From Bin5 sp022827195 (GTDB lineage Bacteria > Chloroflexota > Anaerolineae > Caldilineales > Caldilineaceae): DNA of 64,000 nucleotides. The position numbers and the translations under genes are program-made. The DNA is taken from NCBI GenBank assembly GCA_965208275.1, contig OZ242331.1:5177351-5241350 (forward strand), read 5' to 3'. Each line of letters opens with the position of its first letter. Within the stretch, counting starts at the first letter, position 1. The notes beneath the pieces were generated by a model, which saw only the letters and a program-made list of their open reading frames with translations, was not told the origin of the DNA and made no database searches. Below are positions 36,657 to 46,008 of the stretch, piece after piece.

Positions 36657-38312
36657 TCAGGCAGCCGCGTAGGGATTGTGTTCGTCCATGACGAGGCCGC
36701 CGATGCTGTACAGCGGCACTACCCGATACGAAGGCCACTCGTCGGGCGCCCAACCGGCCAGCTCATCCTTGTGGCCCAGGCGCCGCACCATGCTCCACTC
36801 GTCCTTGAAGCCCACCCGGTAGGCGGAGCTGGCATCCCAGAACGCCAGTCCGTCCACACCTTGCGCGTAGAAATCAAGGGCCTTTTGGCGGAACTCGGCC
36901 GGCGACTGGCGGCGCGGCATGACCTCGGGATACAGTTTACACTGCGTACCGCTCGTCATCCTGACATAGGCGGGAATGTCCATGTCCATGACGTTGTGCA
37001 GGGGGTAAGGGATGATGAAATCGACCAGCCCCTCCTGCGCCCAGGTGGCCGCGTCGAGTCCGTGCGCCATGTTGAGCGCCTCATCGTTGAGCACGTAAGC
37101 CGAGAGCTGCACGCTGCGGCCCTGCTGCTCGCCGACCTGGTCCAACTCGCGGCGCAGCGCGCGCATGAAGTCGGTCATGACGCCGGCCTTGAAGCGCAGC
37201 CAGCGCGGGTCATCCTCGGGCAGGTCGCGCGGGTCCTGGCCGTGTTGCTGCTGGAAGCCGTCGATCATGGGCTGCTCGTAGAGGAGGCAGGGGAGGCCGC
37301 GCACGAAGCCGAGGTTGATGCCGTCGGCGCCGCGTTCGGCGACCTCGCGGAAGAGGGCGAGGAGGAAGTTGCGCACGCCTTCAAAGGCGTAGCTCATGCG
37401 GGTGACGGGCCGGCCGGAGCGGCTGACGCAGCGCCACTCCGGATGTTGATAGTAGAATCTGCTTTCGAAGCCGTGGTTGGGGGGGTAGACCCAGCCGCCG
37501 ACCAGGTACATGCCGTGCAGTTCGAGGCCGAAGCTGTGGGCGTACTCGATCACCGTCGTGAGCGGGTCGGTGCCCTGCGCTTTGAGGACGCGAAAGCCTT
37601 CAACCCAGCTGAACAAAAACTCTTCCACGAAGTCCCACTCCTCACGCAGCGCGGTCTCGCCGACGCTGGAAAAGAAGTAGGTCTCGCTGCCGCTGCCGAT
37701 GCACCACAGCAGCTTCTGGAAGTCCGAGTCGCGGAAATGTTCCAGCTCTCCCCGCATCCCTTCCAATGACCTGGGTTCGAGGTGGGCGGCGTCGTTGTAC
37801 GCTATCAGCCGCTTGGTATCGGTGCGGGCCTGGTCCTCCTGTATAGCGGCTACGTCGGCATCGCTGAGCGGTTCCAGTTTGACGTAGGCGAGCCCGGCCC
37901 GGCGCCCCCCGACCTGGCTGACGATCAGCTCGCGTCCCGTCAGATCGGCGTGTATCCAGAACGCCTCGCGCAGCGTGGCAAAGCCCGAATGCCATTCGGA
38001 ATTGGTAGGCGTGGGCCTGTCTGTGAAAACAGGTGTGTAACAGGGTGCGCCGCTGAGTTTGACCCGCACGACGCTGTCCTCCCAGTCCGTCCAGACGCCC
38101 AAATGGATGGCATGCCAGCCTTGCGCGTGCAGCGGCAGAACCAGGGTCGGCGCGGAACACTCGGAATCGGCAACCAGCATCGTGCCCGACACGCCCTCGG
38201 CCTCGTAGGGGATGGTCTGCCAGTGGTTCTGCCTGGGCGTGGGCGACAGAGCCGCGCCGGGGCGGGCTCGGCCGAGGTCGGAAATGTAGGTGGCAGGACG
38301 TTCTGCAGCCAT
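36657..38312 (-). CDS. Unknown protein, paralogue of 31837-33504
   Basis: This 551-aa protein shares the whole layout of its paralogue: a beta-rich N-terminus (LPLHAQGWHAIHLGVWTDWE) and a TIM-barrel-like C-terminus (ELHGMYLVGGWVYPPNHGFE, RGADGINLGFVRGLPCLLY, GLVDFIIPYPLHNVMDMDIP). The start MAAERPATYISDL at 38312 has AGGA eight bases upstream; a longer frame to 38354 has no such site. Both paralogues are immediately next to a PhyH gene, but on opposite sides. A glycosidase-like role is possible; catalytic residues were not identified. Confidence 0.7.
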   Translation of the reverse strand: MAAERPATYISDLGRARPGAALSPTPRQNHWQTIPYEAEGVSGTMLVADSECSAPTLVLPLHAQGWHAIHLGVWTDWEDSVVRVKLSGAPCYTPVFTDRPTPTNSEWHSGFATLREAFWIHADLTGRELIVSQVGGRRAGLAYVKLEPLSDADVAAIQEDQARTDTKRLIAYNDAAHLEPRSLEGMRGELEHFRDSDFQKLLWCIGSGSETYFFSSVGETALREEWDFVEEFLFSWVEGFRVLKAQGTDPLTTVIEYAHSFGLELHGMYLVGGWVYPPNHGFESRFYYQHPEWRCVSRSGRPVTRMSYAFEGVRNFLLALFREVAERGADGINLGFVRGLPCLLYEQPMIDGFQQQHGQDPRDLPEDDPRWLRFKAGVMTDFMRALRRELDQVGEQQGRSVQLSAYVLNDEALNMAHGLDAATWAQEGLVDFIIPYPLHNVMDMDIPAYVRMTSGTQCKLYPEVMPRRQSPAEFRQKALDFYAQGVDGLAFWDASSAYRVGFKDEWSMVRRLGHKDELAGWAPDEWPSYRVVPLYSIGGLVMDEHNPYAAA

Positions 38313-38411
38313 GGCGGAATCCTGTGTTGGCAGGCGGCGGCGTTCAGGAGTCAACGGCGAATGAACTTACTTCTTTCAACTCTTCGAAAAATGCTCAATG
38401 ACAGCGTGTCC

Positions 38412-39317
38412 TCAGGACAGGATCGTGCGCGGGTCAAGGGCATCGCGCAGACCGTCGCCCATGAAGTTGATGGCCATTACCGTCAGCAGGACGGCCACGC
38501 CGGGCGGTATCCACACCCACCAGTAGCGTTCCAGAACGGTCAGTGAATGTGCTGCGTTCAGCATAACGCCCCACGAAGGCGTGGGCGGTTTCACGCCGAG
38601 CCCCAGAAAAGAGAGCCCGGCCTCGGTCAGAATTGCGGCTGCGATGCCAAAGGTGGCCGCCACCATCAGCGGGGCCAATACATTGGGCAGCACGTGCCGC
38701 GCCATGATCATACGGTCGGGCACGCCCAGACAGCGGGCCGCCATGACAAAGTCCCACTCGCGCACCGACAGGATCTGTCCGCGCACGAGTCGCGCCATGC
38801 CTGTCCATCCAAGCAGTCCGATGACCAACATTACGTTCCAGATGCTCGGTTCGAAGACGGAGACGACGGTCATGATCAGGATCAGACCGGGGAATACCAT
38901 CATAATGTCGGTGAAGCGCATGATGATCATGTCGACGGAGCCGCCGAAGTAGCCGGACAGCGTTCCCAGGACGAGGGAAATCGCCACGGCGATCGACATC
39001 GATACGATGCCCACCGAGAGTGAGACCCGGCTGCCGTAGATGAGCCGCGCCCAGATGTCGCGACCCAGCTGATCGCCGCCGAGGAGAAATTCCCAGCTCG
39101 GCGAGCCCCACGAGTTTCTTCCAGGGTGGATCTCGATCGGATCGCGCCCTCCCGTCACCAGCGGGGCGGCTATGGCGGCCAGGCAGATGACAATGAGGTA
39201 GGTGAGACCTAGCATGGCCAGGCGGTGGCGCTTAAAGCGCCGCCACGCGCGGGCGCGGGGAGACTCGATAGACTGCTCCGCAATTTCCAGTTGCGCCGCT
39301 GCCGTTCGTTCTGCCAT
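38412..39317 (-). CDS. Opp/Dpp-type ABC transporter permease (DppC/OppC-like)
   Basis: This 301-aa membrane protein starts with a polar tail, then FKRHRLAMLGLTYLIVICLA. Family motifs are LLGGDQLGRDIWARLIYGSR, VMAARCLGVPDRMIMARHVL (EAA loop), TEAGLSFLGLGVKPPTPSWG and the end MGDGLRDALDPRTI. It lies 12 bp after the DppB-like gene. No ATPase genes accompany this second Opp-type set; the OppD/OppF pair at 9.5-11.6 kb or another locus would be needed. Confidence 0.92.
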   Translation of the reverse strand: MAERTAAAQLEIAEQSIESPRARAWRRFKRHRLAMLGLTYLIVICLAAIAAPLVTGGRDPIEIHPGRNSWGSPSWEFLLGGDQLGRDIWARLIYGSRVSLSVGIVSMSIAVAISLVLGTLSGYFGGSVDMIIMRFTDIMMVFPGLILIMTVVSVFEPSIWNVMLVIGLLGWTGMARLVRGQILSVREWDFVMAARCLGVPDRMIMARHVLPNVLAPLMVAATFGIAAAILTEAGLSFLGLGVKPPTPSWGVMLNAAHSLTVLERYWWVWIPPGVAVLLTVMAINFMGDGLRDALDPRTILS

Positions 39318-39329
39318 GCGTCTACCTCG

Positions 39330-40292
39330 CTACTCGTACCGTATGCGTGGATCAGCGACGCCGTAGGCGATGTCCGCGATCAGGTTGGCAAGCAGGACAG
39401 CAACGGCGGTCACCAGCACGCCTCCCATGACCAGCGGGTAGTCCCTCTGTCGCGTGGCATCGACCATGATCGACCCGATTCCAGGATAGTTGAAGACCAC
39501 TTCGATGAGCAAAGAGCCGCCAAGCAGACCGGGCAATCGCAGTCCTAACACGGTAATCAACGGCAGCAGGGCATTGCGGAAAGCATGGCGCCCGATCACG
39601 GCTCGCTCCATCAGCCCCTTGGAACGGGCCGTCGTCACGTAGTCCTGGCTCAACACCTCCAGCATGCCCGCGCGCGTGAAGCGCAGCAGGCTGCCCAGCC
39701 CCTCATAGGTCAGGGCGGCTACTGGCAGGATCATGTGTTCCAGCCGATTGAGGACGGTCGGCTCAACGCCGGGCGGGGAAATGCCGCCCGTGGGCAAAAT
39801 GCCCAGGCCCAATGAAACGAAGTAGATCAGCAGTAGCCCGAGGAAGAAACCCGGCATCGACGCGCCGGCGAAGGCGAAGGCGGTCAGCGCATAGTCGAGC
39901 GCCGAATAGGGCCGCAGAGCCGAGAGTATGCCCAGCACGATGCCGCCCAACGACGACAATACCATCGACAAGGCGATCAGGGTGATCGTATTGCCGATTC
40001 CTCTGACCATGGTTTCACGTACAGATAGTCCTGTCCGCACCGAAAAGCCCAGGTTGCCGCGTGCGGCCTGACCCAGCCACAGCGCGTAGCGGACCGGAAT
40101 CGGCTTGTCGAGGCCGAGGCGCGCCCGCGCCTTTTGCAGGTCTTCGGCGCTCCATTCGTGCGCTTCCATCGGATTAATCATGGCCGAGACCGGGTCGCCG
40201 GGCGCGAGCGCGTAGATCGTGTAGTTGATAATGGTGATCCCGAGCAGCAGAGGGATTACCAGCGACAGGCGGCGTATGATATAGGGTGACAT
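39330..40292 (-). CDS. Opp/Dpp-type ABC transporter permease (DppB/OppB-like)
   Basis: This 320-aa membrane protein shows the typical N-terminus MSPYIIRRLSLVIPLLLGIT, then ARARLGLDKPIPVRYALWLG, an EAA loop VTTARSKGLMERAVIGRHAF, and the closing ADPRIRYE. Six transmembrane segments are apparent. It is the second gene of the set beginning with the family-5 binding protein at 42178, after a 185-bp gap containing a hairpin. Confidence 0.92.
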   Translation of the reverse strand: MSPYIIRRLSLVIPLLLGITIINYTIYALAPGDPVSAMINPMEAHEWSAEDLQKARARLGLDKPIPVRYALWLGQAARGNLGFSVRTGLSVRETMVRGIGNTITLIALSMVLSSLGGIVLGILSALRPYSALDYALTAFAFAGASMPGFFLGLLLIYFVSLGLGILPTGGISPPGVEPTVLNRLEHMILPVAALTYEGLGSLLRFTRAGMLEVLSQDYVTTARSKGLMERAVIGRHAFRNALLPLITVLGLRLPGLLGGSLLIEVVFNYPGIGSIMVDATRQRDYPLVMGGVLVTAVAVLLANLIADIAYGVADPRIRYE

Positions 40293-40444
40293 GAATCCGT
40301 GTTTGAGTTCGGCCGGCGCTTCGGGAATGGCCCATCCAGAGGCGCCGGTGCGATGCCGTCAATGCGATGCCGGCGGTGCGCCGCCTGTCCCGCGACGGCT
40401 TATACTCGCGAGACAGGCCGGCGTAACCGGTTCCGTGATTCAAC

Positions 40445-40471
40445 TTGCCGGGAAACAGGGTTCCCCGGCAA
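40445..40471 (-). promoter_or_regulatory. Hairpin after solute-binding protein gene
   Basis: TTGCCGGG and its exact complement CCCGGCAA flank an 11-base loop seven bases after the binding-protein stop, with the DppB-like start at 40292. The stem begins right after the coding region, which fits a structure protecting the binding-protein message. No U-run follows. Confidence 0.55.
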
Positions 40472-40477
40472 AACTGT

Positions 40478-42178
40478 CTAACTCGCCTCGTCGGCGACCC
40501 AGACCTTCTCCATGCCCCAGTAGTTCCTGGTCATCAGGGCGTAGACAGGCTGGAAGTCCTCGTCGCCATGCACGCGCTTGTTGATGGCGTAGACCTGGGC
40601 CTGGCGAATGTGGTACGCGATGGGCAGTTCTTCGGCCGCGATCTCCTGCAGCTGCCAGACTATCTGCTGGAACTCCTCGCCTTCGGCCAGGAGCGCCCTG
40701 TCGATCAGTTCCACCGCTTCGGGGTAGGCCGCGCCGAGCCAGTTCTCGTTGTCAAACCGCGAGCGGATCTGATTGGCGCTGATGCCGTAGCCGAAGGAGG
40801 TGGGCATGATATCCCAGTCGTGTGTCTCTTCCAGCGTTGAGGCATATTCGGCGCCGACCGGATGCGGCTCGGCCTCAACACCGATCTCCTTCCAGTAGCC
40901 GATCATGAAGGAGAACCAGGTCTCGATGAAGGGGCTGAGATCATCCCACAGGAGACGCAGCGTCTGGCTGGAGTCCCAGCCCGCTTCGGCCAGCAGCTCC
41001 CTGGCCTTGTCCGGGTCGTAGGGGTAATCTCTGATGTTGGGGCTGACACCGGCTTCGCCAAAGTAGAACGCGGCCTCGGGCACGTCGCCCAGATCGTACC
41101 AGACGGTCTGGAGGAACTGCTCCCGGTCCAGCCCGTACATCAGGGCTTGGCGAACGCGCTTATCCTGCAGGTATGGCTGGTGCTGGTTGAAGGCGACGCC
41201 GATGGTGGCCGTGCCGGAGGGGAATTGGAAGCGCAGATGCGGCATGTCCTTCATGCGCTCGAACTCGCTCGAAGGAAGGCGGCCGACGAGCACTTCACCC
41301 GCTTCAAGACCCGCAGCGAGGGCCTGGTTGTCGATAAACGGCAGATAGACCAGCTTGTCCAGCAGCGGTGCGCCTCTGAAGTAGTCGGGGTTCGGGTCGT
41401 ACTCGACGACCTCGTTGTGCAGATACTTGCTCAGTTTGAACGGCCCAAGGCCGACGCCCGTCTCCAGGCCCCATTCCGTCTTGCACAGCCCGACGTCCGG
41501 CCCCGCGCCGCCATAGGTGTCTTCCGGAACCTCGCCCAGGATGTGTTCCGGGATTATCGTCGGCACCGCGATGGACAGGAGGAAGCTGTCGCGGAATGGC
41601 TGGGTCATCTCGATGCTGACCGTATAGTCGTCGGACGCGCTGACGCCGCTGATGCTCTCAGCCTCGCCGGCCTTGAACTCGTCCATGCCGACGATCAGCC
41701 CCTTGATGTCGCCGTAACCATAGTTCTGGCCGCTCTCGGGATGCCCCATGGCGCGCAGGGTGAAGAGCACATCGTTAGCGGTGAAGGGCGCGCCATCGTG
41801 CCAGGTGACGCCCTCGCGCAGCTTGAAGGTAATCGTGCTGCCTTCAAACTCCCAGCTTTCGGCCAGGTCCGGAATGACGCCGCTGAGCGTTGAGTTGACG
41901 CGCACCAGCCCGGCGGACAGGAAGCGCCGCAGGTAGACGTCGCTGCTGCCGCCGTAGTAGGCGATGGGGCAGAGATTCGATTCGGTCCGCTGCCCGTAGC
42001 CCCAGACAAGCGTGCCGCCACTCTCCATCATAGGCTCCGCCTCGGCCGGTGCCTCGGCGGGTGCTTCCGGCGCGGCCGGCGCCGCGGCCGGCGCACAGTG
42101 TGCGGCCAGCAGGCCGGAGCTTATGACTGCCGTTGTGCGAAGAAAATCACGCCGATTCATTCCCTTTCTTACGGACAT
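40478..42178 (-). CDS. ABC transporter substrate-binding protein, family 5 (Tat lipoprotein)
   Basis: This 566-aa extracellular protein starts MSVRKGMNRRDFLRTTAVIS, a twin-arginine signal, with a Cys in LLAAHCAPAA as probable lipidation site and an Ala/Pro/Glu-rich linker after it. Family-5 features are DLAESWEFEGSTITFKLREG, GAPFTANDVLFTLRAM, MTQPFRDSFLLSI and DKRVRQALMYGLDREQFL. ATG 42178 has AGGGTG six bases upstream; GTG 42187 is less likely. It is followed by DppB and DppC permeases but no ATPases. The 384-bp region upstream has no clear promoter. Confidence 0.91.
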   Translation of the reverse strand: MSVRKGMNRRDFLRTTAVISSGLLAAHCAPAAAPAAPEAPAEAPAEAEPMMESGGTLVWGYGQRTESNLCPIAYYGGSSDVYLRRFLSAGLVRVNSTLSGVIPDLAESWEFEGSTITFKLREGVTWHDGAPFTANDVLFTLRAMGHPESGQNYGYGDIKGLIVGMDEFKAGEAESISGVSASDDYTVSIEMTQPFRDSFLLSIAVPTIIPEHILGEVPEDTYGGAGPDVGLCKTEWGLETGVGLGPFKLSKYLHNEVVEYDPNPDYFRGAPLLDKLVYLPFIDNQALAAGLEAGEVLVGRLPSSEFERMKDMPHLRFQFPSGTATIGVAFNQHQPYLQDKRVRQALMYGLDREQFLQTVWYDLGDVPEAAFYFGEAGVSPNIRDYPYDPDKARELLAEAGWDSSQTLRLLWDDLSPFIETWFSFMIGYWKEIGVEAEPHPVGAEYASTLEETHDWDIMPTSFGYGISANQIRSRFDNENWLGAAYPEAVELIDRALLAEGEEFQQIVWQLQEIAAEELPIAYHIRQAQVYAINKRVHGDEDFQPVYALMTRNYWGMEKVWVADEAS

Positions 42179-42562
42179 TTCGCTCACCCTGGTTTTAGCA
42201 ACCTGCCGGTTGGGTAGATTGCTAAGGCTGCCTTTCGTCAGCCCGTTTAGGCCGGTCTATCACCAGCCGATGACTTCCGGTGAACAGCATCGAGACGTGA
42301 TCGACCTCTTAAACCTCCTTTCAGAACTCGGAGAGTCTGCCACGAGAGATTCCAAGTTCCCCTACGTCAACCAAATACCCGGGTGACACACAGTTCAGAC
42401 CCGCTGACGGGGGGAAGGTGCGATGCAAGGAAGCTCGGCGATTAGGGCATTGAGGCCTGAATTTCGATTGGTCAAGGTGCAATATGGCGAATCGCTTCCT
42501 CTTGCTGCAGGTCCTCATCTGTTTTGCCTAAAATTGTGCTCCCGGCCACGTTGCCTCTGGCG
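42179..42562. other. Intergenic region, no gene found
   Basis: This 384-bp gap lies between the aminotransferase end and the binding-protein start, both minus strand. No protein, RNA gene or hairpin-plus-U-run terminator was found. Minus-strand TTGACG and TTGACC hexamers occur (near 42374 and 42471) but neither has a good -10 at proper spacing. A promoter for the Opp-type operon is expected here but not resolved. Confidence 0.5.
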
Positions 42563-43960
42563 TCACGCAGGTTGATCTTTCAACTCGAGAAAACAGTCGC
42601 GGATTACGCCTATCGCCTCCAGAACGGCCTCCGGTTCGATGTTTAGCGGCGGCGAAATCTTGAGAAAACCGCGACCGGTAACAAACATCAGTACCCCGCG
42701 CCGGACGGCTTCATGCACGATGGCATCGGCCAGTGCGGTGTCCGGCTTGCCGCTCTCGGGGCGGGTAAAGTGGACGGAGATGAAGAGGCCGCGCCCATGA
42801 ACTGAGAGCATGTGCTGCGGGAACTCCTGTTGGAGTTGCTTAACCTCCTCCAATACCAATTGGCCGGTCCGGTCCGACGCCTCGACCAGGTTTTCATCCT
42901 CGATTACTGCCAGGTTCGCCAGCGCGGCCGCCGCGCACAAAGGATTGCCGCCGTGCGTGCTGGACATATCACCCGGGGCCGGTTGGTCCATCAGGCTGCG
43001 CGGACCGAGGACCGCCGACACCGGCAGGCTGGAACTCAGGCCTTTGCCCAGCGTGATCAGGTCGGGGACGGTTCCGACATGCTCAAAGGCAAAGAAACGG
43101 CCCGACCGTCCACATCCGGACTGCACCTCGTCGAAGCAGACCAGAATGTCGTTCTCCCTGGCCCACGCTGAGAGCGCAGACGCGTATGCGGCAGGCATGG
43201 GATAGGTCGCCCAGCCCGGAACCGGTTCGACGATGATGCCTGCGATATCTTCGGGCCTTATGTCGCGCTGCGCCAGTTCGTCGATGCACCTGTGAAAGCA
43301 GGACTCGTCGCACGGAGTGTCGCGGCTGCAGCCCCAAGGGCAGAGCGGGCCGAGCGGAAATGGGATCTGGAAATGTTTGACCCGCTCGCGCTGAATCCAA
43401 TCGGTCGGCTGGCCTGTGCCGGAGCTGAGGCCGGCGCCGAGCGTGCGGCCATGGTAGCAACCCTCGAAACTCAGGATACCTACTTTGTCCGGCGAGATGC
43501 GCTGGCCGTGGCGCCGCATCAGCATGATGGCGCACTCGTTCGCCTCGGTGCCGGAACTGAAGAGGATGGCTTTTGCATCGGGCAACGGCGCCAGCGACGC
43601 CAGCTTTTCGAGTAGCAGGAGCCGCTCCTTGGAGGGGAAGGAGTATGTCGCCAGCAGGGGCTTGTCGGCGGCGCGGTGGATCGCGGCGCGGATACTGGGG
43701 TGTGCGTGACCGGTGTTGGCCACGACGATTCCGCTGGTCAGGTCGATCCACTGATTTCCAAAGGGGTCGCGAACGAGGAATCCCTCAGCTTCGTGCCATA
43801 GGATGGGCGGCATTCCACTGGTGGAAACCGGCTCCGCGGCGCGCAGGCGCTCGATCAGCGGCACCGAGGCAGGAACAGGGAGCGGCGTAACGATCTTTCT
43901 CCAGCAACTTTGCACTGGGGAAGTCGGCTGCGGCTGTAGCTCCTTTATCGCCATCGCCAT
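42563..43960 (-). CDS. Class-III (PLP-dependent) aminotransferase
   Basis: This 465-aa enzyme transfers an amino group with pyridoxal phosphate, like 4-aminobutyrate or acetylornithine aminotransferases. Visible are VRDPFGNQWIDLTSGIVVAN, FSSGTEANECAIMLMRRH (phosphate-binding), CYHGRTLGAGLSSG, FDEVQSGCGRSGRFFAFEHV with the ring-binding Asp, and TLGKGLSSSLPVSAVLG with the Schiff-base Lys. A Cys cluster (PLCPWGCSRDTPCDESCFHRC) resembles the one seen in some archaeal-type class-III aminotransferases. ATG 43960 (MAMAIKELQ) has AGAGGG upstream. It is transcribed from the promoter at 44011-44039 and probably stands as its own unit. Confidence 0.92.
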   Translation of the reverse strand: MAMAIKELQPQPTSPVQSCWRKIVTPLPVPASVPLIERLRAAEPVSTSGMPPILWHEAEGFLVRDPFGNQWIDLTSGIVVANTGHAHPSIRAAIHRAADKPLLATYSFPSKERLLLLEKLASLAPLPDAKAILFSSGTEANECAIMLMRRHGQRISPDKVGILSFEGCYHGRTLGAGLSSGTGQPTDWIQRERVKHFQIPFPLGPLCPWGCSRDTPCDESCFHRCIDELAQRDIRPEDIAGIIVEPVPGWATYPMPAAYASALSAWARENDILVCFDEVQSGCGRSGRFFAFEHVGTVPDLITLGKGLSSSLPVSAVLGPRSLMDQPAPGDMSSTHGGNPLCAAAALANLAVIEDENLVEASDRTGQLVLEEVKQLQQEFPQHMLSVHGRGLFISVHFTRPESGKPDTALADAIVHEAVRRGVLMFVTGRGFLKISPPLNIEPEAVLEAIGVIRDCFLELKDQPA

Positions 43961-44010
43961 GATGCTGACCCTCTGCGGCAAAATAGCCAACTCTAGGGAA
44001 AAGCAAATAG

Positions 44011-44039
44011 AGTATAGTTCCTCGACTCGTCTCTGTCAA
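44011..44039 (-). promoter_or_regulatory. Consensus sigma70-type promoter
   Basis: Minus-strand TTGACA (44034-44039) and TATACT (44011-44016) are exactly 17 bp apart, about 50 bp upstream of the aminotransferase start at 43960. From the TTGACA through the bases after the -10 it matches the promoter at 28001-28029 at 26 of 31 positions by my count, including an unbroken TCGAGGAACTATACTCT. Confidence 0.82.
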
Positions 44040-44187
44040 TCAGGATTTGCGCCCCGTCTTTGAAGAGGAACAAGGAAAACCGGACACGGAGAGGACGAAG
44101 ACGACGGAAGTATGGATTTGGGCAGAAGACGACAGACAGTGAGAGCTGGGAGGAGAGCCAGGCGGCGATTGCGTTGTCGTTTGTCTC

Positions 44188-45036
44188 CTATAGAGGATTT
44201 TCAGGGCGAGGATACTGCTCTTCCGGCGAGTCAACCCCGAGCTTCCAAGGCGCCTTGATGCCGTACCCCAACTCAGAGCCGCCGCTGATTATCAGTTCGA
44301 TGCCGGTGATGTAGCTCGCGCCTTCGCCGGCCAGAAAGAGGCAGGCCTGTCCGGCCTCTTCGATACTGCCGCTGCGTCCCGGCCACTGCCAGCTGTCGAC
44401 AAGCCTGTCCAACTCTTCAGGGTTCTCTGACTGCGCAACGCCCTGGATGCGGCTGTCGGAGATGATATTGCCGGGCAGGACGGCGTTCACGCGCACGCCG
44501 AAGCGCGCTTCTTCAATGGCAAGCGCCTTCGTGAACGCGCTGATTCCCCCCTTGGTCGCGCAGTATGTGGTCGCCAACTGTTGACCCATGACCCCGACCA
44601 GGCTGCCCATATTAATGATGCTGCCGCGCGTCTTGCGCAGATGCGGCAGCGCAAACTTGCAGCCGGCGAAGTAACTGACGAGGTTCACCCGCAGCAGCTG
44701 TTCGAACTCTTCAATTGTGAACTCGTCGATCGTCCTGTGAGGCGGGTGCGTGCCGGCATTGTTGACCAGACAGTCCAGCCGGCCGTACCGTTCTACGGTC
44801 CTGTCGACGACCCGCTCGATCTCGTCGGGATTGCTGACATCGCACGCTTCGAAGTGGCACTCGCCGGGACCTTGCGCCGTCAGTTCGGCTGCCAGCGCCT
44901 CGCCGGCTTCACGGCCGCGGGCGCAGATTACGACCGGCGCGCCGGCCGCACAGAAGACGCGCGCGCAGCCCTCGCCAATCCCTTTGCTGCCGCCGGTTAT
45001 TAGGCTGACTTTATCGAAGTCCCTTGTGGCGCTCAT
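44188..45036 (-). CDS. Short-chain dehydrogenase/reductase (SDR)
   Basis: This 282-aa NAD(P)-dependent oxidoreductase is a classical SDR: LITGGSKGIGEGCARVF (cofactor site), CLVNNAGTHPP, the Ser region INMGSLVGV and the catalytic YCATK (Y-x-x-x-K), then VRVNAVLPGNIISD and the usual ASYITGIELIISGGSELGYG. ATG 45036 (MSATRDFDK) has AAGGTGG eight bases upstream. It ends a run that includes the hydroxypyruvate-isomerase-like gene 78 bp upstream, suggesting oxidation or reduction of a sugar or sugar alcohol. The substrate is not evident. Confidence 0.92.
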   Translation of the reverse strand: MSATRDFDKVSLITGGSKGIGEGCARVFCAAGAPVVICARGREAGEALAAELTAQGPGECHFEACDVSNPDEIERVVDRTVERYGRLDCLVNNAGTHPPHRTIDEFTIEEFEQLLRVNLVSYFAGCKFALPHLRKTRGSIINMGSLVGVMGQQLATTYCATKGGISAFTKALAIEEARFGVRVNAVLPGNIISDSRIQGVAQSENPEELDRLVDSWQWPGRSGSIEEAGQACLFLAGEGASYITGIELIISGGSELGYGIKAPWKLGVDSPEEQYPRPENPL

Positions 45037-45114
45037 GCGATGAACCACCTTGTCCTCAGGGAATCAGTGCGGCAGGAGCAACGGGACTGCACGGGCCCGC
45101 CTTCTCCGCAGTTC

Positions 45115-45942
45115 CTAGTCCTCTCGATTGACCTGGTCGACGATCTGCCTGATGGGCGCCAGCGCGGCGCCTACATCCGCTTTGGTTGGCACGCATTCAA
45201 GCCCGAGGTAGCCACTGTAGCCGGCGCGTTTCGCTGCTCTCAGCAGGTTCAGATAGTTGATCTCTCCGGTCCCGGGTTCGTGACGCCCGGGAACATCGGC
45301 GATATGAATGTGATGCACCAGATCGATATCCTGCGTGAGGCTGCTGATCAAATTCCCTTCGTTGACCTGATGATGGTAGGCGTCGAACGTCAGACCCAGC
45401 GCGGGGCTGTCCACCTCTCTTGCGATGGATACGCCCTCCTGCCAGGAGGCGATGAAATAGTCGGCGTGGTCCACTAGGGTGTTCAGGCACTCTACAAGGA
45501 GCAGCATGCCTTCGCCCTCAGCGATGGGCGCGACAGACTTCAGCGCCCGCACGATGTTGTCTCGCTGGCGGCGGCGTTCGTCACGCTCCCCGTCGCTGCG
45601 CTGGTAATCGAACCACGGACGGCCGGGCTCGTGCTTGACCTCTTCGACCAGCAGTCCGAGTTGCGTGCAGCCCAACTGCCGCGCCGTGTCGCAGGTTGCC
45701 CGCACGGCCCCGGCCAGGGCGGCGCTTTCGTCGCTGTCGAGCAGGCGAATTTTCGGATCAACGCTTATATTGGCGACCGTCAGACCGTAGCGCCTGGTGC
45801 GTTCGGCGATCGTGGGCAAGTCATGCTCCAGCCATACGCCGAACTCAAAGGCTGGCACATCCAATTCTGCAACCGCGTCGATGCGGTCTGCGAACTCGCG
45901 GTCCAGAAACATGTACTCGATGTTCGCCGACAACTCAAGCAT
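45115..45942 (-). CDS. Hydroxypyruvate isomerase-like TIM-barrel protein
   Basis: This 275-aa protein belongs to the xylose-isomerase-like TIM barrels. SANIEYMF at the N-terminus and HIHIADVPGRHEPGTGEINY near the C-terminus are hallmarks of the hydroxypyruvate isomerase (Hyi) branch, and LLVECLNT plus GLTFDAYHHQ supply acidic metal ligands. AGGAG lies seven bases before ATG 45942 (MLELSANIEYMF), and an upstream frame extension to 45969 is rejected. It lies between PhyH (upstream) and SDR (downstream). A second protein with the same C-terminal signature is at 62839. The substrate may differ from hydroxypyruvate. Confidence 0.88.
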   Translation of the reverse strand: MLELSANIEYMFLDREFADRIDAVAELDVPAFEFGVWLEHDLPTIAERTRRYGLTVANISVDPKIRLLDSDESAALAGAVRATCDTARQLGCTQLGLLVEEVKHEPGRPWFDYQRSDGERDERRRQRDNIVRALKSVAPIAEGEGMLLLVECLNTLVDHADYFIASWQEGVSIAREVDSPALGLTFDAYHHQVNEGNLISSLTQDIDLVHHIHIADVPGRHEPGTGEINYLNLLRAAKRAGYSGYLGLECVPTKADVGAALAPIRQIVDQVNRED

Positions 45943-46008
45943 ACTGGCGCTCCTTGCGTGGACAGTCAACCGCTTCCTTCCCTGTCTCTTCGACCTGAAG
46001 GCAGGTTA

